In this document: piece by piece, positions 44,710 to 53,900 of the stretch | How the letters are laid out: the number at the start of each line of letters is the position of its first letter | How positions within the stretch are numbered: the stretch's first letter is position 1 | Assembly: GCA_022508845.1 (NCBI GenBank) | Contig: JAFLUL010000003.1 | Location: forward strand, 1 to 57,451 | Source: Oscillospiraceae bacterium | GTDB taxonomy: Bacteria > Bacillota > Clostridia > Oscillospirales > Acutalibacteraceae | Reading direction: 5' to 3' | DNA: 57,451 nucleotides | Translations under genes and position numbers: made by a program | Notes under the pieces: model-generated | What the model was told of the DNA's origin: nothing | Database searches by the model: none | What the model saw: the letters and a program-made list of their open reading frames with translations, nothing else

Positions 44710-45744
44710 TTACACAGTGGGTGATTCTAAAAAGCGAATCGTTTTTTCATTGCAATTCAGCTCTGTTTCAATACCATAAGGAAGAATACCTATCGGTTTT
44801 GCATGTCCGAAATTCACATTATAGAAAATTGGTAACCGAATTAAATGTTCTTCCTCGGCAACGACCTGTCTGATCGCCTTTTTATACTCTTCATAATACG
44901 TTTCATCCTTAGGTTTGCCTACGATCATTCCGTTTATCGCATTTAAAACCCCCTGCGCGGCCAAATTTCTTAAAGTCCACAATACAAAGTCAGGGGATGG
45001 TTTATCCTCACTGGTTTCAAAAAACAGAATAGCATTTGCCCATTCATCCAACGTCGGCCAAATAGATGTTCCGTTCGCCATCATAAACACATCAATACAG
45101 CCACCCAGCAAATGTCCCTTTGCAATTCCGTTTCCGCTTATCACTTCATACCCGTAAGCGTCCTTTTTCATAGAATGAGAGGTGTTTTTATTACTCTCTT
45201 GCCAAGTAATATAATCGTCCGTCCATTCGGGACTCGGGAGCAATTCATATTCATCCCATGCTCCAAACAAAACGTCCTCCACCGCCTTTTTGGTGTAGTC
45301 AAACATTTTAACATATTCCCCAAATTCACACATAACTGACGGGCCGTAAAAAGAAACCAATCCTGCCTTGTGCATCATGAAATGATTTATTGTAGTATCA
45401 GAATAACCCATAAAAATTTTCGGATTGCTTCTTATAATATCCAAATCTATATAAGGGAGCGTTCTAATTGTATCGTCTCCTCCGATGGCGCAGAAAATTG
45501 CCGAAACGGAGGTATCCCGAAAAGCGTCCATCAAATCCCGGGCGCGCAATTGGGGATTTTTTGCAATAAACTCGCTCCCCTTTAGGGCATAAGGCATACA
45601 CTTTACTTCTAAGCCAAAATCTCTCTCCAATCTTTCCTTAGCAATATAATATTTATGAATAAGGGCCTCATCGCCTAAGCCGCCCCAAGACAAGCTAACG
45701 ATTGCAATTTTATCTCCGCGTTTTAATTTTTTTGGCTTTATCAC
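44710..45744 (-). CDS. S66-family peptidase (LD-carboxypeptidase / MccF-like)
   Basis: A 344-aa serine peptidase of family S66. The nucleophile Ser lies in IFMGYSDTTINHFMM, preceded by the family segment AIFCAIGGDDTIRTLPYID; the Glu is likely in ILFFETSEDKPSP and the His in VNFGHAKPIGILP. Members either trim peptidoglycan L,D-tetrapeptides or (MccF) cut the amide of microcin C-like Trojan-horse antibiotics; the shape here (a long insertion and no signal peptide) fits the cytosolic MccF-like branch slightly better. GTG start at 45744 behind AAGGAAATATAC. Confidence 0.88.
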   Translation of the reverse strand: MIKPKKLKRGDKIAIVSLSWGGLGDEALIHKYYIAKERLERDFGLEVKCMPYALKGSEFIAKNPQLRARDLMDAFRDTSVSAIFCAIGGDDTIRTLPYIDLDIIRSNPKIFMGYSDTTINHFMMHKAGLVSFYGPSVMCEFGEYVKMFDYTKKAVEDVLFGAWDEYELLPSPEWTDDYITWQESNKNTSHSMKKDAYGYEVISGNGIAKGHLLGGCIDVFMMANGTSIWPTLDEWANAILFFETSEDKPSPDFVLWTLRNLAAQGVLNAINGMIVGKPKDETYYEEYKKAIRQVVAEEEHLIRLPIFYNVNFGHAKPIGILPYGIETELNCNEKTIRFLESPTV

Positions 45745-45847
45745 GTATATTTCCTTCTTTCTCTGATTATTGCTATCATTCGGTTATCATAAAATGCCAT
45801 TTAAGCTGATTATAACACATAATTTTGTAGTTTTCCAATAAACAAAT

Positions 45848-45869
45848 GGATACCACCGAAGTGATATCC
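45848..45869 (-). terminator. Hairpin after the Gfo/Idh gene
   Basis: GGATACCAC (45848-45856) and GTGATATCC (45861-45869) pair with one mismatch around loop CGAA; on the minus strand it is followed by ATTTGTTTATT. It is 26 bases past the stop of the gene at 45895. Confidence 0.6.
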
Positions 45870-45894
45870 AAAAAATCATAATAAAAATATCCTC

Positions 45895-47190
45895 TTAAAA
45901 GTGACGGATTTCGCCGCCGTTTTCTCTGGATTCATCAGCAAGATATACGGATAGATGGCCGGCCACGCTGTCAAAAATCGAGGTGCAGGCAAGGCTTGCC
46001 TTTTCCCCCCGCACGAAACTTACAAAGTCCTCAGCCAGTTTTTCGTCGCCGCCGCCGTGACCTCCGTAAGCGCCAACCATATCTCCGGTAACCTGAAGGT
46101 CAACTTCTTCTATATCGCACTCCTTACCGGGGTCGGGATTGATTTTAGAAACATAAAACCTGCTCTCTTCAAAATTGCCGTAGATCTCGCCCTTTGTTCC
46201 GATAATATGTATACGTCTGAGCGGTGCGCTTGCTCCGCCTGTCATATTGTGGGTTCCGGTTGCTCCGCTTGCGAACTGAACGAGAACACTTTGATGGTCA
46301 ACAACGTTATTATCGCTCTTATATATGCAGCGCGCATAAGGCGAATCGCTCTTCATCAAACGGATCTTATCCTCGATAGTGGGGTTTTCTATCCCCTCAA
46401 GCGCATCCCATACATAGAACGCCCAGCGGTCGGGATGGTCAATATAAAGCCTCTTGGTTGAAAAGACGCAGGTATCAACAAGCGGACAATCCACCATACA
46501 CCTTGTTCCCGCACCCTCGGGGGCGTTTTCGGGCTTAAACTGGAATTTTCCGCCGACCGATGATACCGAAACAGGCGAAGTATCATTCATCATCCACATC
46601 ATTATATCCATATCGTGGCAGCACTTTGCAAGCAGCATTGAGGTGTGGCTTTTTTCGGAATTAGCCCACTTACCTCTCACATACGAGGTTGAAAGATGAT
46701 GATAGGACACATTTTCAAGCGTTTGGATATTTATAATATCGCCTATTTCGCCATTTACAATGCGCTCCTTAATGCCGTAATAAAACGGAGTATAGCGCAG
46801 AACGTGGCATATCATAACCCTGGAGTTATTTTTTCTTGCACATTCAACAAGAGTTTCCATATCCTCTTTGCAAACGGCAAAGGGCTTTTCGAGCAGCATA
46901 TCATATCCCTTATCAAGAAGCGGAACCGCCGTTTCCAGATGCTGATGATCCATGGTTCCGTTTATAACCGCGTCCGCAAGCTTCGGAGCGGCGGCAAGGG
47001 CGTCAGCGTTTTCAAAACAGTTCTCTTCAGGAAAACCGAACATCTCCATTGCTTTTTTGCGTCTTATGGGGTCGGGATCGGCAACGCCGACTATCTTTAA
47101 TTTTTCGGGATTAGTTAAAGCGAGCTTGCTGTAAACAAGAGCGCGGTGTCCCGCGCCGACAATAACGGCTGTAACAGGTCCATTTTCCAT
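45895..47190 (-). CDS. Gfo/Idh/MocA-family oxidoreductase
   Basis: A 431-aa NAD(P)-dependent oxidoreductase. The N-terminal Rossmann fold starts AVIVGAGHRALVYSKLAL, and LLEKPFAVCKEDMETL carries the family E-K-P. The C-terminal domain contains a Cys-rich stretch (GTRCMVDCPLVDTCVF) and YGGHGGGDEKLAEDFVSFV. Such enzymes oxidise or epimerise sugars and inositols. The ATG at 47190 follows CGGAG; 19 additional codons upstream are open but lack a site. It is the last chromosomal-looking gene before the AT-rich island. Confidence 0.88.
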   Translation of the reverse strand: MENGPVTAVIVGAGHRALVYSKLALTNPEKLKIVGVADPDPIRRKKAMEMFGFPEENCFENADALAAAPKLADAVINGTMDHQHLETAVPLLDKGYDMLLEKPFAVCKEDMETLVECARKNNSRVMICHVLRYTPFYYGIKERIVNGEIGDIINIQTLENVSYHHLSTSYVRGKWANSEKSHTSMLLAKCCHDMDIMMWMMNDTSPVSVSSVGGKFQFKPENAPEGAGTRCMVDCPLVDTCVFSTKRLYIDHPDRWAFYVWDALEGIENPTIEDKIRLMKSDSPYARCIYKSDNNVVDHQSVLVQFASGATGTHNMTGGASAPLRRIHIIGTKGEIYGNFEESRFYVSKINPDPGKECDIEEVDLQVTGDMVGAYGGHGGGDEKLAEDFVSFVRGEKASLACTSIFDSVAGHLSVYLADESRENGGEIRHF

Positions 47191-47337
47191 TTTTAACATC
47201 TCCGTTGGCCGCAAACGGCAAATCCTGCGGTTGATTATCCACTTCATTATACATCAGAAGATACGAAAATCAAGAGAAAAAACATTTTTACTTGCTTTTT
47301 TAAGCAAAAAATATACCTTCGTAGGGGCAGAGGATAT

Positions 47338-48465
47338 TTATATTTTCGGCGTTACTCCCATATTCTCGGGATATAAATTTGCAGCCGATTGATACTCGTT
47401 TGCAAATTGATTTCTGAGCTCTTCGGGGGCGATAATTTCAGCACGAGTGCCGAAACCGAAGAAATAATCATATGCTTGTTTCGTACTGCAAAGGAATTTC
47501 AGAAGATATCTGCCGTCATCAAGCTTTTCAGGCATTTCGCTTAATACAGGGCGTGACTGAAGCACGGTGTTGTATGTATTCATACCGTGCACTGTAAGCA
47601 GGACTTTAATTTCAACCACATCTGCCAAAAGGTACTGTATGCTCCTTTCTTTAACTTTATCTTCAATTTCATTTATTTCAATTTGCGTCAACGAACCGTC
47701 CTTTGATGTTTTTCTTATTTCGCCTGTTCTTGCAATCCTGAATGAAGCTACTTTCCAGTTGCGATTCGGATCGTTTACTTTGCATCCAAGCCCCACAAGA
47801 TAAGAAAAGGTAGTCAGCGGATCTGCCATTATTTTATAAGGCTTTGCATAAAAAGTCTCTTCTTTGCTTCGGGTTTCTTTGCCTGTTGTGATTTCAAGAA
47901 TATTATTTTCGTTAATTGCAGTTCGAATCAAATTTACTTTTTCGGCATTTATTATTTTTTCACGCTCAAAGTGAGCCAATGAAGCATATCTCTCAATCAC
48001 AGCTCTGAAGAATATATTCAATCTGTATTCTCCGTATACTGTTGCTTCAAAACATTCCTGAGCAAGATATCTGCAATTATCTTTACTGAGGACTATATTA
48101 ACTCTGTAACTATCCGCAGACATCAGATCGTTGATTCTATCATTGATATCGCTGAGGTAATCCTGAAGCTCTTTGTTGAATTTTGGGGAATCCTCTTTTA
48201 TATAAACCTTTAATGCTTCATTTTTCCTGCCTAAAGCAGCATATGCAAAAACATCATAGCTTTCGCTGTAGTCAGCACACATATTATAAAAAATCAGGTT
48301 CAGTATGCCGTTCCTTTTCAGTCCGTAAGTTCTCATATCATTCAGAATAACCGACCAAGCGAAATAACTCAACCTGAGCTGAAGTTTATCGGTTCTGTCT
48401 TTTGCAAAGCATACGATGTTCCCATTCTCATAATTCTTAAAATCCAAATACTTTCTTTTTTTCAT
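47338..48465 (-). CDS. WYL-domain transcriptional regulator with RHH-like N-terminus
   Basis: A 375-aa regulator. Residues about 27-62 (KLQLRLSYFAWSVILNDM, then YGLKRNGILNLIF) look like a ribbon-helix-helix DNA-binding unit; about 185-255 is a WYL-type ligand domain whose signature reads TTFSYLVG in place of W-Y-L; and 290-375 is the WCX-like C-terminal extension. WYL proteins commonly control defence islands (BrxR, CapW), sensing nucleotides or nucleic acids; here the neighbour is a putative defence operon. ATG 48465 follows AGGAGGAAAA. It is divergent from three mini-ORFs, sharing a 173-base intergenic region with a palindrome. Confidence 0.72.
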   Translation of the reverse strand: MKKRKYLDFKNYENGNIVCFAKDRTDKLQLRLSYFAWSVILNDMRTYGLKRNGILNLIFYNMCADYSESYDVFAYAALGRKNEALKVYIKEDSPKFNKELQDYLSDINDRINDLMSADSYRVNIVLSKDNCRYLAQECFEATVYGEYRLNIFFRAVIERYASLAHFEREKIINAEKVNLIRTAINENNILEITTGKETRSKEETFYAKPYKIMADPLTTFSYLVGLGCKVNDPNRNWKVASFRIARTGEIRKTSKDGSLTQIEINEIEDKVKERSIQYLLADVVEIKVLLTVHGMNTYNTVLQSRPVLSEMPEKLDDGRYLLKFLCSTKQAYDYFFGFGTRAEIIAPEELRNQFANEYQSAANLYPENMGVTPKI

Positions 48466-48501
48466 TTTTCCTCCTGTTTGTATATATAATATGAACAGAA
48501 A

Positions 48502-48511
48502 AATGTACATT
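48502..48511. promoter_or_regulatory. Palindrome in the divergent intergenic region
   Basis: AATGTACATT is a perfect 10-bp palindrome 37 bases upstream of the WYL gene start and 74 bases before the divergent -35 box. Candidate operator for the WYL/RHH regulator; inference from position only. Confidence 0.4.
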
Positions 48512-48584
48512 ACATATAGATTATACTGCAAAACAAGGCACTTTTTAATAGGTTTATAAACAGAAATTAAAAAAAATATTTGGA

Positions 48585-48613
48585 TTGCAGTTCCCATCTT
48601 TTTGATGTATTAT
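48585..48613 (+). promoter_or_regulatory. Promoter of the mini-ORF cluster
   Basis: TTGCAG (48585-48590), 17-base spacer, TATTAT (48608-48613), then the GGGAGG ribosome site at 48625-48630. It fires away from the WYL gene. Confidence 0.6.
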
Positions 48614-48638
48614 AGCTATGAAAAGGGAGGTGAAAATA

Positions 48639-48818
48639 ATGTTTTTCGGAGACAACATAGCTGATTGGATGAAAGAAGAATCCTGGGACAGAGAATACAC
48701 AAACGAAAGCGACGGAATGCATTTCTTCGGCTCGGATGGGGATGACGGCTATACATTATGGTATAGTGATGACGGAACGCTTGACTGCAGACTTCCTACA
48801 CCGATGGATGATGAATGA
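48639..48818 (+). CDS. Small acidic protein, 59 aa, function unknown
   Basis: It begins MFFGDNIADWMKEESWDREY and ends CRLPTPMDDE. About one residue in four is Asp or Glu, and there is one cysteine, no membrane segment. GGGAGGTG lies nine bases before the ATG; a longer frame starting at 48618 would begin at the transcript start and is less likely. It is the first of three small ORFs spaced 42 and 37 bases apart, each with a strong ribosome site, in a defence-like island. An acidic partner for the two hydrophobic peptides (antitoxin or immunity type) is a guess. Confidence 0.6.
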   Translation: MFFGDNIADWMKEESWDREYTNESDGMHFFGSDGDDGYTLWYSDDGTLDCRLPTPMDDE

Positions 48819-48860
48819 AGCTAAATTTTTCAAAAAATGATTATAAGGAGGTGCAAAGAT

Positions 48861-49004
48861 ATGCTTTTTGGATTAAGTGCGGCAACCGCAACAACTCTCA
48901 CTGTGGTTGCGAATATCCTTGTTCCCGTTGGCGGAGCCTTGATTGCGCTTCAGCCTATAATGGACGCAGCCAAGAAAAAGTCTGCCGAAAAAAAGGACAG
49001 ATGA
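48861..49004 (+). CDS. Small hydrophobic protein, 47 aa, single membrane segment
   Basis: Short ORF. Starts MLFGLSAATATTLTVVANIL, continues hydrophobic to about residue 33, then ends with a lysine-rich tail (AAKKKSAEKKDR), the shape of a single-pass membrane peptide. AAGGAGGTG lies eight bases upstream. A 70-codon frame over the same bases (48815-49027) has no membrane pattern and no ribosome site. Could be a small toxin, holin-like or bacteriocin-like peptide. Confidence 0.6.
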   Translation: MLFGLSAATATTLTVVANILVPVGGALIALQPIMDAAKKKSAEKKDR

Positions 49005-49041
49005 GCGTCCGATTAATATTGATATAAAAGGAGGTTATCAT

Positions 49042-49107
49042 ATGCTCGCAGTACTCGGTATTATAGCCGTAACAGCCGGAAAGATTATACTTGCAATCAT
49101 AAAATAA
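49042..49107 (+). CDS. Tiny hydrophobic peptide, 21 aa
   Basis: It begins MLAVLGIIAV and ends IILAIIK, with a lysine in the middle and one at the end: a single short hydrophobic helix. AAAGGAGG lies seven bases before the ATG, a strong site. Such tiny membrane peptides resemble type I toxins or regulatory membrane peptides. It ends 42 bases before the stop of the convergent HEPN-like gene. Too short for certainty; the ribosome site and neighbours support it. Confidence 0.5.
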   Translation: MLAVLGIIAVTAGKIILAIIK

Positions 49108-49148
49108 CGATAAATCTGAGATTGCTATTCAGGTAATTCTAAATTTAT

Positions 49149-50936
49149 TTATTGATTGATGATTCTTGCCGTGTATACACTGTTCTCTTCTTTTGTAATT
49201 ATTTCGCAGCGTGCAATATTTTTTAGTTTTTTAGAATTTTTCATATTGATAATTGTCACCTTATACTCTTTTCCTCCAAACACAAAAAACCCCTTCTTGC
49301 CGCCTGGAGGATCAATGGTAACATCAACTTTTTTGCCTTTTAAGTCCGGAGCGTTATGCTCCGGCTCTTCTGCTCTTTGCTGCTGAGGTGTTTCTTCTGG
49401 ACCGCATTCTTTCATCAGGTCAAACAGCGAGTCATACACATTAAAAAGAGATAGAGTGTATTTTACAGTGTTATTTTCTTTATCCAACTCCTCCTTGACT
49501 ACAGCCGCCCTGATTGTATGACTTACACTGACTATTTTACTGATAATATAGTTTTTTCCTCCGCAATTTTCTATCTCTTTTTCACCGAAATTCAATATGT
49601 CCTTTCCATAAAGAATTCGGGCGTCATATTCACCGACTTTACCGTTTATGTATATTTCCGTTAGTTCACCGGAAATATTTTTTTTATAATAAGGTTCTGA
49701 TTTAGGCTTAAAATCCACTATTTTGCTGCCCGGTCTGCGCTGATTCAGTCGGTAATCAGCGTTCGCAGTGCTTCTATACACACCGGGACTGACTTGAACT
49801 TCGGTGTTTTCGTAAGAAGGATTTATTCCGTTTCTGTCCTGTTTCAAACAATCGGAAAAATCAATTTCATCGGAAGATTGATTCAGGGGGACATTATCAT
49901 AATAGGCGCCGGGCAAATTTTCCGAAATATAACCGGCAATTTGCGCCGCAGTGTAATCTTTACTTTCATTTGACGCAGCTGAGCTTTTCTGTTTTTTGAC
50001 CTCATCTTGATGTTTCCTTGTATTTTTCATCGCTTTGATATCTTCCAGATATATCTTAAGCTCGCTGTTCATTTTAAAAACAGTAAATGCTTTTTCAAAC
50101 AGTATACCCGGCAGCATAGAAAAATTACTTTCTTCTCGAGCATCGGCTATTGTTCTTTTCAATATCTCTTTCAGAAATTTGCTGAAAAAGCGTTCTGTAA
50201 CAAATTCTTTGCTCTCATCCGCTTCCTCATTGAGTTCAGTCACTTTATCGAAGAGCTTTTTATTTTTACTGCGATAAAAAACAATAAAATTTTCGCATTC
50301 CGAGTATGAAAGGGGCGTATAATCTTTTTTATTATCATCCACAATATTATAATCGTATTGACGGATCCAATCAAACAGTATAGTCCTATCTGAACAATAG
50401 CAGTCAATCAAAATTTCCTCAAATACTTCAATCAGATCATTTTTATTTTGAGCACAGTGACAAACAAAAGTATTAAATGAATTTACAATGCTTAGTTTTG
50501 TTTTTAAGAGCCACTCGTTTGCTTTTTCTTCTGAGAAATGAGGATAATCGCAAATTGTTTCATTATATTTTCTGATATTCCAGCAGGAACCACCCAAATC
50601 TATATTATTGTTATGAACAAAACAATGCCGTATGTTTTCGGTTTTCCTTATTTCGTTATATAATTTTTTTTCTTCATCACCGATGAACCCAAATTTATTA
50701 TCATTCTCATTTTTTATGATCTCACTGCATAAATAATTAGAATCATGGCAAAAGCGATAGAGATTTTGAAGCTCTGCAAAAAAATATGCGTCATCGCTTA
50801 ACCCGGAGGTGTCAAACGGAGTAAAATAGGCAAACATAAACAAATGCGGTGCTATTTCTTTTTTAATCAGGTTGTTGATTTCTTCAGATTTTTTCTGCAA
50901 ATCTATCTTTTTTGAAAGTTCAACCACATTGCTCAT
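49149..50936 (-). CDS. Putative HEPN-motif protein, partner of the NTPase
   Basis: A 595-aa protein, not recognisable overall. In the helical N-terminal region, NIRHCFVHNNN (residues 101-111) gives R103-x4-H108, the Rx4-6H active-site pattern of HEPN RNases; flanking helices fit that fold. About 325-380 is low-complexity and polar, and the last 60 residues (VDVTIDPPGGKKGFFVFGG onward) look like a small beta domain. It starts at ATG 50936, sharing ATGA with the stop of the 1186-aa gene and preceded by AAGGAGGAAC; a longer frame to 51020 is spurious. The tight coupling says the two act together, plausibly as toxic RNase plus sensor (inference). Confidence 0.6.
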   Translation of the reverse strand: MSNVVELSKKIDLQKKSEEINNLIKKEIAPHLFMFAYFTPFDTSGLSDDAYFFAELQNLYRFCHDSNYLCSEIIKNENDNKFGFIGDEEKKLYNEIRKTENIRHCFVHNNNIDLGGSCWNIRKYNETICDYPHFSEEKANEWLLKTKLSIVNSFNTFVCHCAQNKNDLIEVFEEILIDCYCSDRTILFDWIRQYDYNIVDDNKKDYTPLSYSECENFIVFYRSKNKKLFDKVTELNEEADESKEFVTERFFSKFLKEILKRTIADAREESNFSMLPGILFEKAFTVFKMNSELKIYLEDIKAMKNTRKHQDEVKKQKSSAASNESKDYTAAQIAGYISENLPGAYYDNVPLNQSSDEIDFSDCLKQDRNGINPSYENTEVQVSPGVYRSTANADYRLNQRRPGSKIVDFKPKSEPYYKKNISGELTEIYINGKVGEYDARILYGKDILNFGEKEIENCGGKNYIISKIVSVSHTIRAAVVKEELDKENNTVKYTLSLFNVYDSLFDLMKECGPEETPQQQRAEEPEHNAPDLKGKKVDVTIDPPGGKKGFFVFGGKEYKVTIINMKNSKKLKNIARCEIITKEENSVYTARIINQ

Positions 50937-53900
50937 TTGCCGTTCCTCCTTTTCCACAAACCCACGGAGTGTGCGGCAAATTTGGTGTAGCCGATGCCCA
51001 GGCCAAAGCCTTCGGGACATTCACCCTCCTGAAGCTCTTTGTCCATATTTGGATTATAAAAATGTGCTAATACATGGCTTCCGTTTATTTTTATATAAAG
51101 ATTGTTCTTATCTCTTTTTACTTCCCCGGAATACTTTTTCGGCTCACCTTTTTCATCACATATCATAAACGGCACAAACATACGATTGCTGTACATAAAA
51201 TCTTTGTCAACTATATCCCTGCGTATTTTCTCGGCTTCATCCAATGACACTCCGAGCTGAATTCCTGCAAGTACTCCCAAAAGTAAAATGATCGGACTGT
51301 TGAATTCGCCTGACGCTTTTTTATAATCATCGCAAAGTTTGCTGATTTTTTCCCATCCCTCTTTTTCTTTGATGCATGTCTGCCGCCATTCCGTTTGTCC
51401 CGTTTTGCTTGCAAGCGGTCTTCCATTATAATAAAGCCATGTAATTTTTATCAGAAACGCTATCGCATATTTATTGGTCTCAACACACCTGTAATTATCC
51501 TTCTCATTCATAAAGTCCATAACTTTTTTGCAGATTTCTTTTTCTCCGTTGGTTATAACTTCCTTTGAAAGAATAGTTCCCACTTCGTTTCTGCAAATAT
51601 AAGTAATGGCAGCCGGATTATTTGAGCTGCACATAGCGTCAAACAACTCATAAAACTTTTTGGCCGGAGAATCAGGATTGCAATTCTTCCTGTTTATAAG
51701 ATCATCCAACGTTACGGGAGTCTTGGTCATATTTGTAACCGTAGTTATCCATCCGGACAGCGAATCACTTCCGTTGGAACCTCTGTTTGAAATGTTTTCC
51801 GGACCGATATCCCAGCAATGATCCGCGATATCCATCACTTCACATGCGTATTTCATTCTCTGCTGCTCATCTTTTTCGGCTTCATAAGCGACCTTAAACG
51901 CTTTGAACAGAGCGATATATGAATAACCGTTGCGACTATCCCTTTTTATTGCTTCTGCAAGCCTCTCGTATATGGAACCGAATTGATATATTTGCTCTGA
52001 GATATCATTATCACATTCACAACCCAATTCTTTCAGCTTTTCTGTCAACGATTTTATACTATAAAAGCAGTTTGCGATTTCAACAGCAGCATTATTAAGG
52101 TCTTTTGAAATGGAATTAACCTTGTGATAACTGCTCTCATACTGTTCTTTGAGCGAGTTGTCAATATCCACGGCATATTTAAAAATGTCTTTCATCTTTT
52201 CAAGCCGGGCATTGCAATCTTCTGCCGAATCAACCTTGTCATTATAACCGTAAATTTCCCTTGTGTAAGTAATATAAAGCAGCGCAAACTTATAGTCCTT
52301 TATTTTATAATTTTTAAATTCGTCGGCGATTTTCTTTATATATCTGCAAAAAGTCTCCCAGTGGGTATTAAATGGGTTATTATCTTTATTGCGGTATTTA
52401 TCGTATCTTGAGTTCGGCCCCACCAATCTGAATAATTCCAGAAGACTTTCCGCTAATTTTTCATCGTATAATCTGTTTTTAAATATTTCAACCAGTTTTT
52501 CTATACAATTTCTTTGCTTTGTCTGCTCAGAGTCATCATTGCGCTGAAGATACAATTCCGCCTCTCTGGCATTTCTATAACGCAGGACATAGTTGCCGTC
52601 GGAGCTTTGATAATAATCTATCCATGGAATGCTGCGTGCAATCGCAGAACAGATTTTTTCGCGTGTTATCAGATCGCTGTCGGGACAAATCAGTGCAGAT
52701 GCGATATGGCTCGGCATCTCCAATTTAAATTTGCCAAGCAATGCCACACATAAATTCAACGAATCAATATCATATTTTTTATCGTCTTTATTTTTCTTCT
52801 TTATTTCCTCCGGGTCAATACCGAAAGCATCCAGCAATTCTTCAAACGGATTAAACACATTAGGCGGGTTAAATTTATCAATAATATTATGAATTTCATT
52901 TGATACAAAATCATCGCCTATATATTGCTCTCTTGCTAAACCTTCGTTCATTGAATTACGGAGAATGTTGATAAGTATATAGAAATAATCGGAAATATCA
53001 TTTGCATCGATATTTTTGTCCTCTTCAAATAATCTGAGGCGGGTATCCCAATCATCGTTTATAGAAGTATACTGCCTGAATTTTTGGATAAGCTCCGATT
53101 TTTCATCCCCGCGCATATCACGGCGCGCTCTTATATATACATATCCGGGGTTGCTAAAATCTGCAATATCATAATTGTCAGAATTGTATATTCGGCCAGG
53201 CTTGTTGTTTGAATCGAACTCAAAGAAATTTACTGCATCTTTGCAGTCAGCTTTAGGCATATTCATTTTTTCGTCTATATAAGCACTGCACAGCAAAACG
53301 ACCTTTCTGCCGAGATTTTGTAAATTCATAAATAAATTGACTGCGTTATCGCTCACCGACTTATATGATGAGCAATCCCATACAACAAGCAGCGATACAT
53401 TTGAGCATTTATTAACAATATACTCTATCATCTTTGAAAGCTCTTTAAATTCCGCGCTGCTTTCATTGCTGAGAGAGGCATCGCCGTTTTTTATATAAAG
53501 AACGGGGTGCTTTTTTTCAGCAAAAACACGGTAAGCAACAGAGGCAATAGTTACGCTTTTACTGCTTCCGGGAGGGCCAAAAAGTATAATGGGCTTCAGT
53601 GCTTTTTTTCCGTTCAGCATTTTCTGCACATAATAAAAAACTTCATCCTCATAATAACGCTTAATATGAAATGTTGGTGTGGAAATATAACCGTACCACT
53701 GCGGTTTATCTGAGGAGGTTCCCTCCAGAAAACGCATATACAGATGCTCCTGCAGCACATTCGGATTGATCTTGTATACTTCTTCACGGGATAGCAATGT
53801 GGCAATATTTTCATATCTGAATAAATCCTGAGGATTAAATTCTATCGGTTTTCCGTCCACGAAGAAAAAGTCAGAGGATGTATCAACATCAAAATAACCG

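Noticed and set aside
48815-49027. 70-codon plus-strand frame over the mini-ORF cluster
   Set aside because: No ribosome site, no membrane or domain pattern, and it overlaps the better-supported 47-aa ORF in another frame.
50936-51020. 28-codon N-terminal extension of the HEPN-like gene
   Set aside because: It lies inside the NTPase gene and has no ribosome site; AAGGAGGAAC marks ATG 50936.
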